A stretch of DNA of 64,000 bases from Rhynchopus sp. YZ270_cl-10 (GCA_964035575.1 OZ037930.1:744001-808000), one strand, 5' to 3'. Positions 11,463-23,270 are shown, counted from the stretch's first letter. A program made the numbers and translations. The notes: generated from the sequence alone by a model not told the origin.

Positions 11463-12772
11463 TGGTAAGGGAAAACAAACTTCTCGTCTGCGTGCGCGTC
11501 GGGACGTCCCCCAGAAAAACCCAGGCAGGCAGGCAAAAAAAAGTTTGTTTTAAAAAAAAGTTTTTTTCAAATTGTCCTTCTTTCATGGAGTGAGAACAGG
11601 CTTCGCGCTAACTTTTGGGGGAAAAATCTGAAAAATCGTGTTTTGGGACCAAAAAAACGCACCTCAAACAGTTGTGTATAAGGGGGTGAAAACAGTGTTT
11701 TGTGGTATTTCCGAGCCAATCCCGTTCTGTGGTGGGGGATATACGGAAACATGGACACAATTTTAGTGACTTAAATTTTTACAAAATATGAACCCATACT
11801 CGTGAGCAAGGGTCATTTTCAGGACTGAAAACCCAACTTCAGATCAAATTATGGTGTTTTTGACTGGGAACAGGTAGCGCCGCAGGCCCACGGTACCCAA
11901 CTTTTTCCTTTTCTTATTTTCCCCTTTTTTCTGCTTTCTTTTGATTGCGCGAGCCGATTGCTCTCCACGGTGGGGTCACATGTGTGTACAAAAATACACT
12001 GAAGTACCCTTACTAGGAACTACGAGATTCCTCTGGTTTTAGTAAGGATACCGCATTTCCGAACCAATCCCGGCTTATGGTGGGGGATATACGGAAAAAT
12101 GGACAAAAATTCAGTGACTCAAATTGTCACAAAGTATAAACCCGTACTCAACAAGGGTCATTTTCAGTCTGAAAATCCAACTTGGCATGGAATTGTAGTG
12201 TTTTACTGGAAACACCAATGTACTGAAGAAAGCTATGGTATTGTAGTGATGGCGGTGGGGGTTCAGTGACCACAGAGAAGAGCGAAAACGAAAACCCAGG
12301 ACGGTTATGTCCTCGGAGGGGGTGCCCTCACACAGCGAGGGTGGAGACGGTTCAGCAGCTCATTATTCGCTGCGGAGCAGGTTTGCAGGTGTGCCCTATG
12401 GTGTCCTAATCGATCTTTATCCGTGAGGGTGAAGGGATGTGGAGTCGTACTCAAAAGAAAATGAACACTGTACATAAATAAGTACACCATGTTTAAAAAT
12501 AAAGGAGGGTAGGGGACAGGTAGCGCCGCAGGCGCACGGTACCCAACTTTTTTCTTTTTTTATTTTCCGTTTTCTCTGCCTTCTTTTGATTGCGCGAGCC
12601 GATTGCTCTCCATGGGAAAATTTTTTTGGGGGAGACGGGGGTAGCAGGGGGGTCGGTATTCGCCTTTCCACAGAAAAAACTTTTTTTTGAAAAAAACTTT
12701 TTTTCTGAAAATCTCAAAAAAACCCAGGCACGCAGGACGCGCACGCAGACCGAAAGTTTGTTTTCCCTAAAG
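11463..12772. mobile_element. TIR element with two family-A modules
   Basis: Ends are inverted repeats of ~33 bp: AGGGAAAACAAACTT..CTGCGTGCGCGTC on the left, GACGCGCACGCAGACC..AGTTTGTTTTCCCT on the right. The interior holds two tandem copies of a module (~11640-12010 and ~12055-12620) whose parts recur at 26.8-27.4 and 62.8-63.06 kb: GAGCCAATCCCG, GTGGTGGGGGATATACGG, GGTCATTTTCAG, GGTAGCGCCGCAGG and GATTGCGCGAGCCGATTGC. The GCGCC-GCA-GGCGC block in it can form a tight hairpin. No transposase frame was seen. Confidence 0.6.
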
Positions 12773-12825
12773 ATGAATATAAGCTACTCGTCTTGCTTCG
12801 TCATCCTCTAAAAAAAAAGAAACAA

Positions 12826-12892
12826 ATGGTGTTACGGATTAACTATCAAAGACGTGTCAAGGACATGTCAATATAGGCCCCCCTCCGGAACA
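12826..12892. mobile_element. GGTGTTAC..GGAACACC mini-TIR element, copy 1
   Basis: Begins TGGTGTTACGGA and ends CTCCGGAACACCA, with GTCAAGGACATGTCAATAT inside. Same plan as 32601-32652 and 47228-47350. Confidence 0.55.
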
Positions 12893-12963
12893 CCAACACA
12901 TGGCAAAAAAAAAACAAACGGCTCGGGCAAACAACAACAACAAAATGGAGTTTTCTAAATTGT

Positions 12964-12996
<33 letters not shown>

Positions 12997-13621
12997 ATAA
13001 ATTTGTTGAAGCGAGTTGCCCCATCATAGGGGGCCTCACCTCGTAACAACGCTATTTGGGAACGAATGCCCCTAAGTCCGGGTACGAACATGCCGAAATT
13101 AGGGGAGGGAAACAAACTAGAAAAAAATATATGGTAGTAATTGATTGCAGATGCACACCCTTCGGGCTTGAACGAAATGCCCCACCCATCCGGGTGAAAA
13201 TCAACACATCAAAATGGGGGAGATAGCGGAAGGGGGGGGTTTTTTTTTTCTCTTAGAAGGATCGTCTCGTCGTTCTGAACGTATCCTCAAAAAAAAGTAT
13301 TTCACGCATTCAGTAAATTGACTGCAATAGAAGAGGGAACAAAAAATGTTCCCAACTTTTTCTTCAAAAAAAACCCCCCCTCCTTTTTTAACGTTGTGAG
13401 AGTCAAAGGAAGAAAAATAAAGAAGAAAAAAAGGTACAATTTATAAAAGTCCTTTTTTTGTGGCCATTGTTATGGACACAAAAAAACACCGTGTCGCTTG
13501 ATTTTAAGTACAACGACCCGTTTTGCGAGTATATCAAAGGGGGGAAAAGAGAAGAGAATAGATGGTAAGAGTTGCCTTTGCCTATAAGCCTAAGAAGACA
13601 GTGTTTTATTCAAGAGCGTCC

Positions 13622-13692
13622 TTTTTTTTTATAAATTGTTGTAGTGTAGTTGCCTCGGTTGTGTTGCCACAGTTTGTGCAAATCTCCACTGT
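13622..13692 (-). repeat. GTAGTTGCCTCGG mini-repeat (family F2), copy 1
   Basis: T run, then ATAAATTGTTGTAGTG, TAGTTGCCTCGG, TGTTGCCACAG and GCAATCTCCACTG. On the minus strand it is a hairpin (CAGTGGAG..TTGC with GCAACTACACT) ending in AACAATTTAT and poly(A). Six clear copies and three shorter relatives (F2b) are present. Confidence 0.8.
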
Positions 13693-13710
13693 CAAGTTTT
13701 TTTTTTTGAA

Positions 13711-13740
13711 CTCTAAGCCTCTCATGCATAGCCACCTTGA
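13711..13740. repeat. F3 hairpin mini-repeat, partial copy
   Basis: CTCTAAGCCTCTCATGCATAG and CCACCTTGATCATATTCG; lacks the TATAAGATGA start and has the same 3' flank as the copy at 457. Confidence 0.6.
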
Positions 13741-13960
13741 TCATATTCGTTATCGCGCAGCATCAGCTATTTAAAAAAAACGCTCTTATTTGTTTTTGCT
13801 CCTAGCTTATCACAACTCGCCTGCAAACAGTAAAAGATGTTTTGCAAAGTTAGTTTGAAGGGCGATCTTCTTACCGTTTCAGTAACGTGAGGAAAATGGA
13901 AAAAAAAAAATGCATTTTTTTTTTATGAGACACAAGAATTAAAAGTTTGCGCCTCTTTTG

Positions 13961-14055
13961 CATGACGGTGAAGTAAATGACCTGAATTGTGGTTCTACTA
14001 TGTGGTTTCACTGTTGTAAAAAACGACAAGGCAAGTCATTTACTTTACCGTCATG
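13961..14055. mobile_element. 95-bp MITE-like foldback
   Basis: Inverted ends CATGACGGTGAAGTAAATGAC and GTCATTTACTTTACCGTCATG, 20 of 21 positions complementary, with a 53-bp centre of unrelated sequence. No coding capacity. Confidence 0.7.
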
Positions 14056-14302
14056 AATTGTAAGTTCGTCATAGCTTGTTCCAATTGAAGCAAACCACGT
14101 CACAGTGCTCAACACCTCGAGAAGGGAAGGGAGACACTGAAGAAAAAAAAAATTCCTAAATTCTTTCAATTCTCCTAAAAAAAGAAGGTATAAAAAAAAA
14201 CATGAGCAAACCTGCCCCCCGGGGGAGGGCTAAAAAATAGCGGGGGGTGTGTACCAAGACGCACACACATCCACAAAAAAGGGAAAAAAAAGAAAACAAA
14301 GA

Positions 14303-14353
14303 GAAAATCTTGTAAAAGATGAACCTACGCCTCTCATTGCGCATAGTCACCTA
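14303..14353. repeat. F3 hairpin mini-repeat
   Basis: GAAAATCTTGTAAAAGATGA, ACCTACGCCTCTCATTGCG and CATAGTCACCTAG. The changes fall in both arms (CTACGC / GCATAG), keeping most pairing. Confidence 0.65.
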
Positions 14354-14397
14354 GGACAAAGGTAAGGGGGAGCTACGGAAGTTTATTTTCGTTATTA

Positions 14398-14455
14398 TTT
14401 TTGAAAACTTTATTTTATTTTTTGTGTTGACACCCACAGGATGCGCTCCACTAAA
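14398..14455 (-). repeat. F1 mini-repeat, diverged copy
   Basis: TTTTTGAAAACTTTATTTT, GTGTTGACACCCACAGGATG and CGCTCCACTAAA. Confidence 0.5.
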
Positions 14456-14584
14456 TTATGTTGTTTTTTTTATTTGTTGCATCGACTAAAAATTGCCCAC
14501 CAAAGGTAGGCTCTGATGATTCAAAGGACCCCCTTTAAAAAAAATGGTCGACTTGACAATACAAAGCCCTCCCATGGCAGTGTT

Positions 14585-14680
14585 ACCACCTGATTTTTAC
14601 CTCACGAAAAGGCGTACAGGCCACATACAGGCGCGTATACAGTCCTAAACGCGCCTATACGCGGGGTAAAAATCAGGTGG
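14585..14680. mobile_element. 96-bp MITE-like foldback
   Basis: Perfect 16-bp inverted ends CCACCTGATTTTTACC / GGTAAAAATCAGGTGG. The interior is itself partly palindromic (GCGCGTATACAG..GCGCCTATACGC). Confidence 0.7.
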
Positions 14681-15057
14681 GTGTACCTTCAAAAGTCACC
14701 ACAAAAAAAAAGGGGGGGGATGGGGAGGTGGGAGCACCTACTGTACAGGCATCACATCATGCACGTCATCCCCTAATTTTGCTGCTTTACTGCCAGCAAA
14801 ACCATTGCTTATGAAACGGTGCCACTACAATAGCCAGGCCGCCAAGGGGGGTATGATGTGTTTACACTCAAGACAAAGCGCAATTTTTGGTTGGTTGTTA
14901 TTGTTGTTGTTTTGCAATGAGACATTGCCCAAGCGGGGAAGGGTAGGGGTTGCCTCAAACCAACACTCCGTCCTTAAATACCTTACTTAACGAACGGGAA
15001 AGCGGAATAGACTCTTTTTTCATTTTTTTGAAATCCGCAAATAAAAAAACGAGACAA

Positions 15058-15080
15058 GAGCATCTGATATCAGATGCTTT
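15058..15080. repeat. 20-bp perfect palindrome
   Basis: AGCATCTGATATCAGATGCT. Perfect self-complementary sequence in otherwise unremarkable A-rich DNA; role unknown. Confidence 0.6.
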
Positions 15081-15200
15081 TGCGAGGTAAAGTGCACAAT
15101 ACATGAAGACACACAAAAAAAAAATTACACAGAAAAAAAATAAAACAAAAATGGCGAAATAATAAAGAGAGGAAACAGAAACGTCATCACCTTGTGTTTA

Positions 15201-15317
15201 CAGTTGGACAAGTAATATTGGCGACCAAAAAAGTCGCCAATTGCAAGAAAACCCCCAAAATCCGCCAATATTATTTGGTCGCCAATTTTTTTGGTCGCCA
15301 AGTTTATTGTCCAACTG
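15201..15317. mobile_element. Tc1/mariner-type MITE, TA target site
   Basis: Starts CAGTTGGACAAGTAATATTG and ends in TTATTGTCCAACTG, with TA on both sides. CAGT termini plus a TA duplication are typical of Tc1/mariner elements. GGCGACCAAA blocks recur inside in both orientations. A sister copy is at 52254-52356. Confidence 0.75.
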
Positions 15318-15752
15318 TATATGATAACGTCTTGGAAAGTCTTGGGCTCAAAAAGAATTGTTTTGATTATAGACTAAGCTATCATGGGTTAGCTAGCAGC
15401 CACGTTTTTTTGTTTTCTTCTTTTCTTTTTTTCTTTTCCCCCCCGCTTCTTCTTCTTCTTCTTCAAGGACTCAAAAGAATTTTTTTCAAAAAAAAAAAAA
15501 AATGGGGGGCGTACAACGAAGTTACATTGTGCCGCTATAGTGGGGAAAAGGGTGAACCTGGTGCTGGGGGGTGTGGAGGTACTCAGCTGAAATATTGAGT
15601 TGACTTTGAAAATAATAACAAAAGCCCCCTCGTTTGACAGTGTACCTACTGAAACAGCCACATTGCACGGTACATAGTATATAAATCATGTGTTGAAAAG
15701 AAAGAAAAGAAGAAGAAGAAGGGGGAGGGGACAGTTGGGTTTTGGAAGTAGC

Positions 15753-15814
15753 TTTTTTTTTTGAAAACTTGGTTGTATTAGTGTAGCCACCCCTTGAGTG
15801 TGCTCCACTATATA
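15753..15814 (-). repeat. F1 mini-repeat
   Basis: T run, GAAAACTTGGTTGTATTAG, GTGTAGCCACCCC and GTGCTCCACTATATA. One of the best-kept copies. Confidence 0.75.
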
Positions 15815-15937
15815 CTTTTTTTTTAAAAATTTGTTTATAACTTGGTACTAAGGCCTGTTCTCTCTTGCTCTGCTGAGGCAGTGTGGCTGCACGTCTTGGG
15901 CCTATTGGAAACGGAGGCTTTTTTTTTACAAAATTTT

Positions 15938-15972
<35 letters not shown>

Positions 15973-16561
15973 GCATTCAGGTGGGGGAAAAAAAATACTC
16001 GGAATTTTATTTGAAGAAAAGAGGAAAGGGGAAGGAGGGGAGGACGAAAAAAAAAAAATGGTTTTGACAGGAATGTGAGCGTATGCAGAAGATATCAGCA
16101 AAAAACAAAGAACGGGGGGGTGACTATCTGCACTACTTGTCGCTGCGTTTCCATTTTTTTTTTCCCTCCCTCCTTCCCTCCTCCCACCACCCTCCCACCG
16201 GCTCCCCACACCTTCATCAGCACTTCATTCGCTCAGTCTATGTATGATATCCTCGTGCACATACTGCTGCATCTTTAGCAAATGTAACGGCACAGGGTCG
16301 TGTGTTCCGTTTGCATCGTTTTGGTGACACAGACTAAACCATCGCCCCATTTTAGCCTAGGCTTTCTTGTGCACATGAAACTGATTAACACATCCTTCAC
16401 ATGCAAACTACTTTCGTAGTTTGAATGATTGAAGGAGACTTTACCAAAACTCAAAAAAAACCCACTTTATAAATGTGAAGGTAATAGACAATTTTGTAAA
16501 ACGCTTCCACAACGGCCATAAGCTGAACTACTCTTTTGTTTTGTTTTTGTTTTTGTTTTTG

Positions 16562-16616
16562 TTTTTTGAAGAATTGTTGGAATAGTGTAGTTGCCATCTA
16601 TACAAGCTCCACTATC
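16562..16616 (-). repeat. F2b mini-repeat
   Basis: TTTTTTGAAGAATTGTTGG, TAGTGTAGTTGCCATC and CAAGCTCCACTATC. Abuts an F1 copy that starts in the next T run. Confidence 0.7.
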
Positions 16617-16670
16617 TTTTTTGAAAAGTGGTTGTATTGGTGTAGCCACCCTAGAGTGTGCTCCACTATT
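16615..16670 (-). repeat. F1 mini-repeat
   Basis: TTTTTTGAAAAGTGGTTG, GTGTAGCCACCCTAGAG and GTGCTCCACTAT; directly follows the F2b copy. Confidence 0.7.
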
Positions 16671-18156
16671 TTATTTTTTTCCCACTGTAACCTACCGAGG
16701 TAGGCGTGGCGCTGGCTACACAGTAGTTTTTTTGGTAACCGTGCCACCATGGTACTGCCTCTTGCTTAGTTTTGTTGTTGTGCTACATAGCGGGGTTCCG
16801 CACTGCGACGGGGCAGGGGGGGGACAGTTTCCCTTTTCCTCGTGGGGTTTTGTCTGTACGTTGTTTTTGTTTTGTTTGCGTTCAAACTCTCAAAAAATAA
16901 TGCAAAAAGACAGGGGTGCTTCAAGGAAGAGAAGAAAGACCCCTCCTTTTTTTCTCCTTTTCTTTTGGTTGTGAACGACGATAATAAATTAAAAAAAAAA
17001 ACGATGGTTTTTGAAAATCATCAGGAAAACTACAGGAAGGGCGGTTGATCAGGTTGTGTCAGTTGGGGGGATCAGTTCCCAGAAAAATGTAAAAAAAAAA
17101 GGCAACATGACACAAGCGGAAGAAGGGGGGGTTTGACTGGGTTATCATGAAGTATTGTTTTTGCTTTTTGTGATCTTGTTTTTTGTTTTTGAGAAGAAGG
17201 GGAGAGGGGAGGGTGACTAGAAAATGAGTGGGGTAAAGTGATCACATTGCAGACCCAGACGCGGAAAATAGTTAATACCATATAAAAGGGAAAATGGGAA
17301 AGGGATTTTTTTCTTCGAAGGAAAAAAAAAAAATGAAACAATAAAATGGTTTTTGAAAGTTGCGAGAGAAAAAACAAAAACAAAATGTGGAGTTCACTTC
17401 GAAAAAAATGAATTCCGTGGTTAACGTAAAAATATTTTTCATCGATAATCTGAGGGAAAAGGTGTGGGGGGTTTTTTGGCAGACTGCACGGCCGAAATGA
17501 AACTACTTTTTTACATCGTTTCTAATCCTCCACAGGAGTCCGCCAAAAAAAAAACCCCCCTCCCGAGGCAATCTTAGACCCCACATGGGTGACCAAGTAT
17601 GTCTCAGGTCTAGCGGCTCCAGTGGGGGGTCTAAACGAGGTTGAAAAATAAAAAAGAACTATTTTTTTGGTGTGATTGAAGAGGGGGGTGATTCGCACTT
17701 TTCGCGCAATTTCTTTTTTCACCCCACACCAACAAAACTTTGAGGACTGATTCACACTTTCTTGCACACTTTTTTGCGTCCTCCCCCCTTTCAGCCACAC
17801 CATTTGTTTTGTTGTCTATAACTTGTCATAGCCAGGTACATGGTTTCACTTTTCATGACATTGCAAACAGGGACGAAAGGACTAGCTGTTTCCTGGCTTG
17901 AATAAGAGAGGTGGGGGGGAAGACCGGAAAAACCGGCCACACTGGAGAAAAGAAAAGTTCGCAACAAAATAAAAATGATAATCCCCCCCAAAAAAAAACA
18001 AAACAAAGAAACGAAATCGCGGTTCACCTTATAACAATTAAATAAAAAAACTCGATAAGGACTCCCACCAGCCAGAACTGCGATTGAAAAATTCGACAGC
18101 AGTGCATAGCTGAGGGGGGGAGCTGTGAAGCGGGGGGGGAGATAGTGACTGTATGT

Positions 18157-18323
18157 GTTGATAATTGCCCATCATAATACATACCGTATTCGTACAAAAA
18201 AAAAATTATCGTAAAAATCCTGAAAAGGTCGAACATTAGTACGGTATTTTTTTTTTTTTTGTACGAATACGGTAATACACAATAGTGTGATGTGTATGAT
18301 GCATTATGATGGACGATTATCAC
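18157..18323. mobile_element. Nested foldback element
   Basis: Outer arms TGATAATTGCCCATCATAAT / ATTATGATGGACGATTATCA; inner arms ACCGTATTCGTACAAAAA / TTTTTGTACGAATACGGT. Both pairs share one centre, giving a ~167-nt hairpin. Outer-arm motifs recur near 2060-2100 and 28360-28425 next to CACAGCCACCAC. Confidence 0.65.
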
Positions 18324-18789
18324 AAAGACAGCCACCACAAAGGGGGGAGGGGAGGTTTAAAAAAAAACAAATGAACCTGACTTTAGCCTCCGCTTAGCAG
18401 TCCAATGGAAAAAAAAAATATTGAAAGATTGTGCCTTATACGTGCACGGAGGGGGTATTGCGTCTTTGCTATATGATGGGGAAAAAAGCCACGCCTTTAG
18501 TGCCTTTATTCTGTATTGACAAAAACTGCCCCCATTTTGTGTTTTTTTTTGTTGTTATTTTTTGCTTCTACAATTTTTAAAAAAATCACCTAAAGGTTCG
18601 GTTGGTTATATGCAAATGATTGTGTAACCCCGCCACTAGAAAGATGTGGTAAAGAGGTTCAAAGAGAAAGTGCGAGAGAGAGCTCTTTCTCGTCTCTCAT
18701 CATCGTTAACATTTTTTTAATTTATTTTTGTGTAGCAAAATATATTTATATATGAAAGAAATGAAAGCTTCGTGTCTTTTTTGGTTATT

Positions 18790-19080
18790 TCATACAATGC
18801 AACGAGGCCGACTTACGTCTGAAAATAGGAATGTGTGGAAAATCTATCTTAGGCGTACTAATACTTGGTGCTCCTAAAAACCCCATTTTGCGTACTTGTT
18901 GCGTACTTAGTGCGTAGTTGTTGCGTACTTGGTATTTTTTTTATTTCTGGAGTGCCAAATACTGACTTATTTTTCATCACGCCTCAGACACGCCTTAGTA
19001 TTCTCGTAGTACGCCTCAGCCATTACCCTTCTTAGTATCAGGCCTTAGCAAGGCTTGTTCGGCCTCGTTGCATTGTATGG
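18790..19080. mobile_element. ~290-bp TIR element containing TGCGTACTT repeats
   Basis: Outer inverted ends CATACAATGCAACGAGGCCG / CGGCCTCGTTGCATTGTATG. Inside is a second unit (~18866-18958) starting GGTGCTCCTAAAAACCCCA with several TTGCGTACTT repeats. This inner unit recurs as a free element at 62412-62542. Confidence 0.65.
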
Positions 19081-19536
19081 TATTTGGGGGATTTCCTTTT
19101 TTGAAAAAAAAAATAAAAAATAAAAATACAACCGAGATTTGGTTTGATTACGCTCTGGATCAATAAAAATCTCACAACAAACAAACAAAAGTAATAAAAG
19201 AGAGTGACAGAGAATAAAAGGTAAAGATAAGTTCTGGTCTGACTCGAGAAAGAGTTTTTTTTTTGGTCGCCCTAGTTCTATGTACTTCACACACACAAAG
19301 CTAGTGAAAGCTACTCATGCGGGCACATCTCCTCATGAGGCTTTTGGATGTTCTGTGTGGATCACACATGACATCTCTTCTCTGGGATTTACGCACAAAA
19401 AAAAAAGAAAGAAAATCCAAAAAAAAAAAACACATTTATTGCACACTGAAATATCCCTCATTTTTTATGTTCTTCATTTTTTTATGTTGCTCTCGCTTTC
19501 TGCTGTTTCGTTTATTTTTTGGCGCGGGGAGACTCC

Positions 19537-19603
19537 TGATCTCCACAAAAAAACAAGAAGTGAAGTTGATAGTGCAAATGCCTCTAGGACGCAGGCACTG
19601 ACA
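19537..19603 (-). repeat. LINE 3'-end relic (F4)
   Basis: GTGAAGTTGATAGTGCAAA, GCCTCTAGGACGCAGGCACTG and ACACTCC; ~50 nt matching the LINE tail at 42667, beside an A-rich tract. Confidence 0.75.
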
Positions 19604-20062
19604 CTCCAAAGAAAAATAAATTTTCTTTTGTGCTTTATTGGCGTGCCCAAAAGAGTCCGGTTGAGTCACCTCCCCCCCCCCAAAAAAAAAGAAAATTGAG
19701 CGAAGCATTTTACATAAAACTATAGGGGGAACCGTTTTACCCCGAGCAGAATTAATTATCAAAGAATAAAGATGAAAACGAGGGAGGGAAGCAAACCCAT
19801 ACCCCCTCAACAAGGACACAGACTCGCCTAACACAAATGTTGGAAGACGGCGAAGAGAATGCCAAAAAGAATTTTTTGTCAAGAAATTTTTAAAAAGAAA
19901 GCTTATAAGATGAGTATTACCTCTCAGCCGAGAGGTTCGCAAATCTTCAGAATTGGGGGGGTATTTTTGCTATTTTTTTTAAACAAATGAACACTTATTG
20001 AATTAAAGCGTCCGCAAAAATATACAAAAGAAGAGAAGAGTAATAAAGAGAAGATGAAAAAA

Positions 20063-20185
20063 GGGGTGGCCATTGATCCAGACACCTCCGACTGACCCAG
20101 GGACGATGCCAGCCATCCGCTTGAAACCACAGAAGGTGTAAAAAGGAACCCTAATGACTCTGTAGTGTGAAACGGGAGGCGGTAC
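20063..20185. repeat. F5 mini-repeat, longer copy
   Basis: CACCTCCGACTGACCCAGG, ATGCCAGCCATCCG, then GTAAAAAGGAACCCTAATGA and GTGTGAACGGG. Diverged relative of the long copies at 45378 and 51439. Confidence 0.65.
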
Positions 20186-20883
20186 ACTACTCTCTTCGCT
20201 ATACAAGGCTTTGATATTATACGTTTTCTAGGTTGTTCACTAGGTCCCTACCTCACGCCCGCCTGGTGGTAAATGATGAAGTAAACTAATTACTTCCAAA
20301 GCGCGCCAACCAATGCTGTAAACATTTGCAAAAAAACCCAACTGTGTATAAGGCGTACGGAACAAGGTGTACAGGGGGTCGTTGATTGTGGCCAATCCTT
20401 GACTAAATTCAACACATAATCCCTAGGTTAATTCCACTGAAACACACACACACACCATAAGTGGGCTATACTCCAGGCGTTGTCCACTCTAAAAACCGTT
20501 ATCAAACACACACACACATCATCTACTACAACAAATATACAGTCCAGCACCGAGGCATGACTACAACCGTTCTCATAGGAAGGACGCAACGCCCTGAGCT
20601 CCTAATATCATGCTTCCCTTCTGGGTGCTGAACGGGCTATCCCGAGAACCCCTCTCCCCCTGGGGCTAGTACAATGATGAAAATCTTCAATCAAAAGTCC
20701 ACACCCACGTGGCGGCCGCTTTGGCATGCGTCGCTAAGGGCAGCACCACCTGAGTACAAAAGAAAAAAAAAGGAAGAAGAAAAGAAAAGAAAAGAGAGAG
20801 AAAGACGAGTAATTTTTCTTTGACCGCCCTCAACCGTTACCTTCCGAACAACACTCTATTTTTTGGGCCTCCTTTCACATCCC

Positions 20884-20940
20884 TTTTTTTTTTTGAAACC
20901 TTGGTTGTATTAGTGTAGCCACCCTAGAGTGTGCTCCACT
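20884..20940 (-). repeat. F1 mini-repeat
   Basis: T run, GAAACCTTGGTTGTATTAG, GTGTAGCCACCCTAGAG and GTGCTCCACT. Confidence 0.75.
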
Positions 20941-21207
20941 CTCTCCCTTTTTTTTGTTGTTGTCGACAATCGCCTAACGAACCCACCTCAGTAGCTAGGG
21001 TCTGTCCTCAACGTTGGTCTTCTGCAAAAATAAAAGGAGGAAAAAAAAAATACACACAAAAAAGAGGGTTGTGTCGTGACAAGAAGAACGCACAGCTTAA
21101 CTAGCAAATCGTTAGAGTTGTTGTCTTTGGCAAAACGGTGAACTACGTTTTCGGCATTTTTTTTTGGGTCAGATTTTTTCTTTTTCTTTTGCTTTCTTTC
21201 GTTCCTC

Positions 21208-21276
21208 TTTTTTTTTTGATAAATTGTTGTAGTGTAGTTGCCTCGGTTGTGTTACCATGTTTGTGCAATCTCCACT
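21208..21276 (-). repeat. F2 mini-repeat
   Basis: T run, GATAAATTGTTGTAGTG, TAGTTGCCTCGG and GTGCAATCTCCACT. Confidence 0.75.
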
Positions 21277-21716
21277 TTTTTCCTTCTCCCTCCCTTATTG
21301 GTATCATCCCACCCTTTAGAGAACATTAACACATAGAAAACTTAGCAGGATTTCTCCTCGCTTTGTTTGGACCATTGACCATATCAGTCAAAAAGAATGG
21401 TTGATTTTAGGGTGATCTTTTGCAGACCGACAATCGCCTAAGTGCCAAGTACCAGAGCTTTGTACTCAATCTTCCCAAAAGCCTCATACCTACAGGGAAG
21501 AGGTACAGAAGTAGATTGTCTTTCTTCAACCCTTAAAAACAGCTTGAAATTTTTGAAGAAAAAAAAAACCCCTTTTTCCGGGACTCTCTCAGTGTTTTAG
21601 GGGGGCGAACACATTTTTTTTTTTAAATAGTTGACAAAACCACAAGATGCTATTGGCACACAACAGAAGAAAAACTGCAAAAAAAAAAAAAACTCTTTCT
21701 TTGTCCGAAATCAACA

Positions 21717-21799
21717 AAAGAAAAGTGGTAGTTATTTAGATGCAGTCACCCCCCCATCTGACTGACCCACGTACAATGACAGACCCTGGATGAAAGCAC
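21717..21799. repeat. F5 mini-repeat, diverged
   Basis: TTAGATGCAGTCACC, CTGACTGACCCACGTAC and CTGGATGAAAGCAC. Confidence 0.55.
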
Positions 21800-21849
21800 A
21801 AAAAACAAAGAGGTTTCAGATGTTGTGCGGAGGGCACAAAACAAATCAA

Positions 21850-21887
21850 ATCATAAGATGAACCCTAAGCCTATGCTGAGTCACCTT
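21850..21887. repeat. F3 hairpin mini-repeat
   Basis: ATAAGATGAACCCTAAGCC and TGAGTCACCTT; loop shortened. Confidence 0.6.
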
Positions 21888-21911
21888 GAACAATAAAGGG
21901 CCTAAAAATAT

Positions 21912-21970
21912 TGTTTCATATACTAACTATTCTACTGAATAGATGGTATAATAGGGTGCACTAAATGTAC
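21912..21970. repeat. TTTCATATAC mini-repeat (family F7)
   Basis: TTGTTTCATATACTAACTATT, GAATAGATGGTATAATAGGG and TGCACTAAATGTAC. Recurs at 30035-30090 and 44490-44550; the ATAC..AGAAGGTAT parts can pair. Confidence 0.65.
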
Positions 21971-22486
21971 CCAAACTAAAAATATATAAAACAGGCGCAA
22001 TGAAATGAAAAACGAGAAAAAGATAAATGCGACACATATCTCGGGGTCAATTGGGAAAACGGAAATGGTTAAAAAAAAAAAAAATCTTTTAATAGTTTAC
22101 TCATGTTCAGAAAGTCAAGGGTGGAACTGAGAGGTTGGGGGGGACGAGGGGGAATGAACGGTGTTAGGGTGTGCGGGGAGATGGGTCTAGGCGCGGTATC
22201 GCTTAGTCTTGATTAGATTACTTAATGTTTTGAACATTGGTTATTCATCAATATTTTTTTATTGCGGCATCGCTTAGTCACTCTTTTTACAACTTTCCCC
22301 TTATTTCCATTGGAAGACTTTCCAGGGAATCAAGAGAAGAAGAAAAAAAAATCTCTTTTTTTTTTTTTTTTTGCAAGATCGATGAAGGGCTTGCGAAGAG
22401 GGGTGGTGCAACAACACGACCTCCATTATATTCATGTCCCCTATTTCTATCGAAACGAAGGTATGACACTATAAGAGAAGACGCGC

Positions 22487-22565
22487 TTTTTTTTTTTTTT
22501 TGATAAATTGTTAGAGTAGTGTAGTTGCCTCGGTAGTGTTGCCACAGTTGTGCAATCTCCACTGT
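22487..22565 (-). repeat. F2 mini-repeat
   Basis: T run, GATAAATTGTTAGAGTAG, TAGTTGCCTCGGTAG and GTGCAATCTCCACTG. Confidence 0.75.
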
Positions 22566-23270
22566 ATTTTTTGTTTTTTTTTTTTTTTTGCACGAAATAT
22601 ACACACTCACACGCTTTTTAAAAGATTGAACAAGAGGTAAGGACATCTCTGTGATCCCCACGTTTTTTCATTTTTTGACGGTCAAAGGAGAAGACTATAA
22701 ACTAACTAAAAAAAAGGGGACTTTTTGAAAAAAAAAGGAAAACATTGAACATGAGCGAAAGCTCCCCTTGCAGAGGGTGCACAACACATCATTGTAGGTT
22801 TCCCGACGTTTTTTTTTTTTTCCTTCTTCGATATAATTGCATTACAAAAGGAACAGAGCTATAAAAGTGGGTCGTTAAAATCAAAAAAAGAAAAACAAAA
22901 AAAAAATATCAAATGCGCATCAGTAGTTTTGAAAGCATTTTTTTTATCAAACAGCGAACCGTACTTTATTTTTTTTTTATTTTTTCCCGTTTTGTGTTGC
23001 GGTAATATTTTACATAGTGTGCGAGAGCTACATTGTGAGAGCTAAAAAATACATTTTATTTTTTTTTCATTTTGCTTTTTGCAATTTTATTTTAGTATTG
23101 ATGTGCGCGCGAGGGATGGGCAAAATAAAACACATCTTTCAAAAAAAAAAAAAAAAAAAAAAAAGAAATCATGAGGGGACACCACTCCTGCTAGAAAAAA
23201 AAAAAAGAGGGTAACAGTAGGCAAGGTGTCAACGTCGTACGACTTAAACATTTTTTTTTTGTTCCCTTTG

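Larger units (their letters stand above)
12773..13960. other. Intergenic, no gene recognised
   Basis: Long T run near 12966-12995 and several A/T tracts. Contains the mini-TIR copy 12826-12892 and the mini-repeats at 13622-13692 and 13711-13740. No frame with protein-like composition was seen. Confidence 0.5.
15320..18156. other. Intergenic, no gene recognised
   Basis: Contains F1 copies (15753-15814, 16615-16670), an F2b copy (16562-16616) directly adjoining the second, a TTGACTT mini-repeat (15600-15655), (GTTTTT)n at 16535-16565 and long A/T runs. Open frames here follow homopolymers and are not called. Confidence 0.5.
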
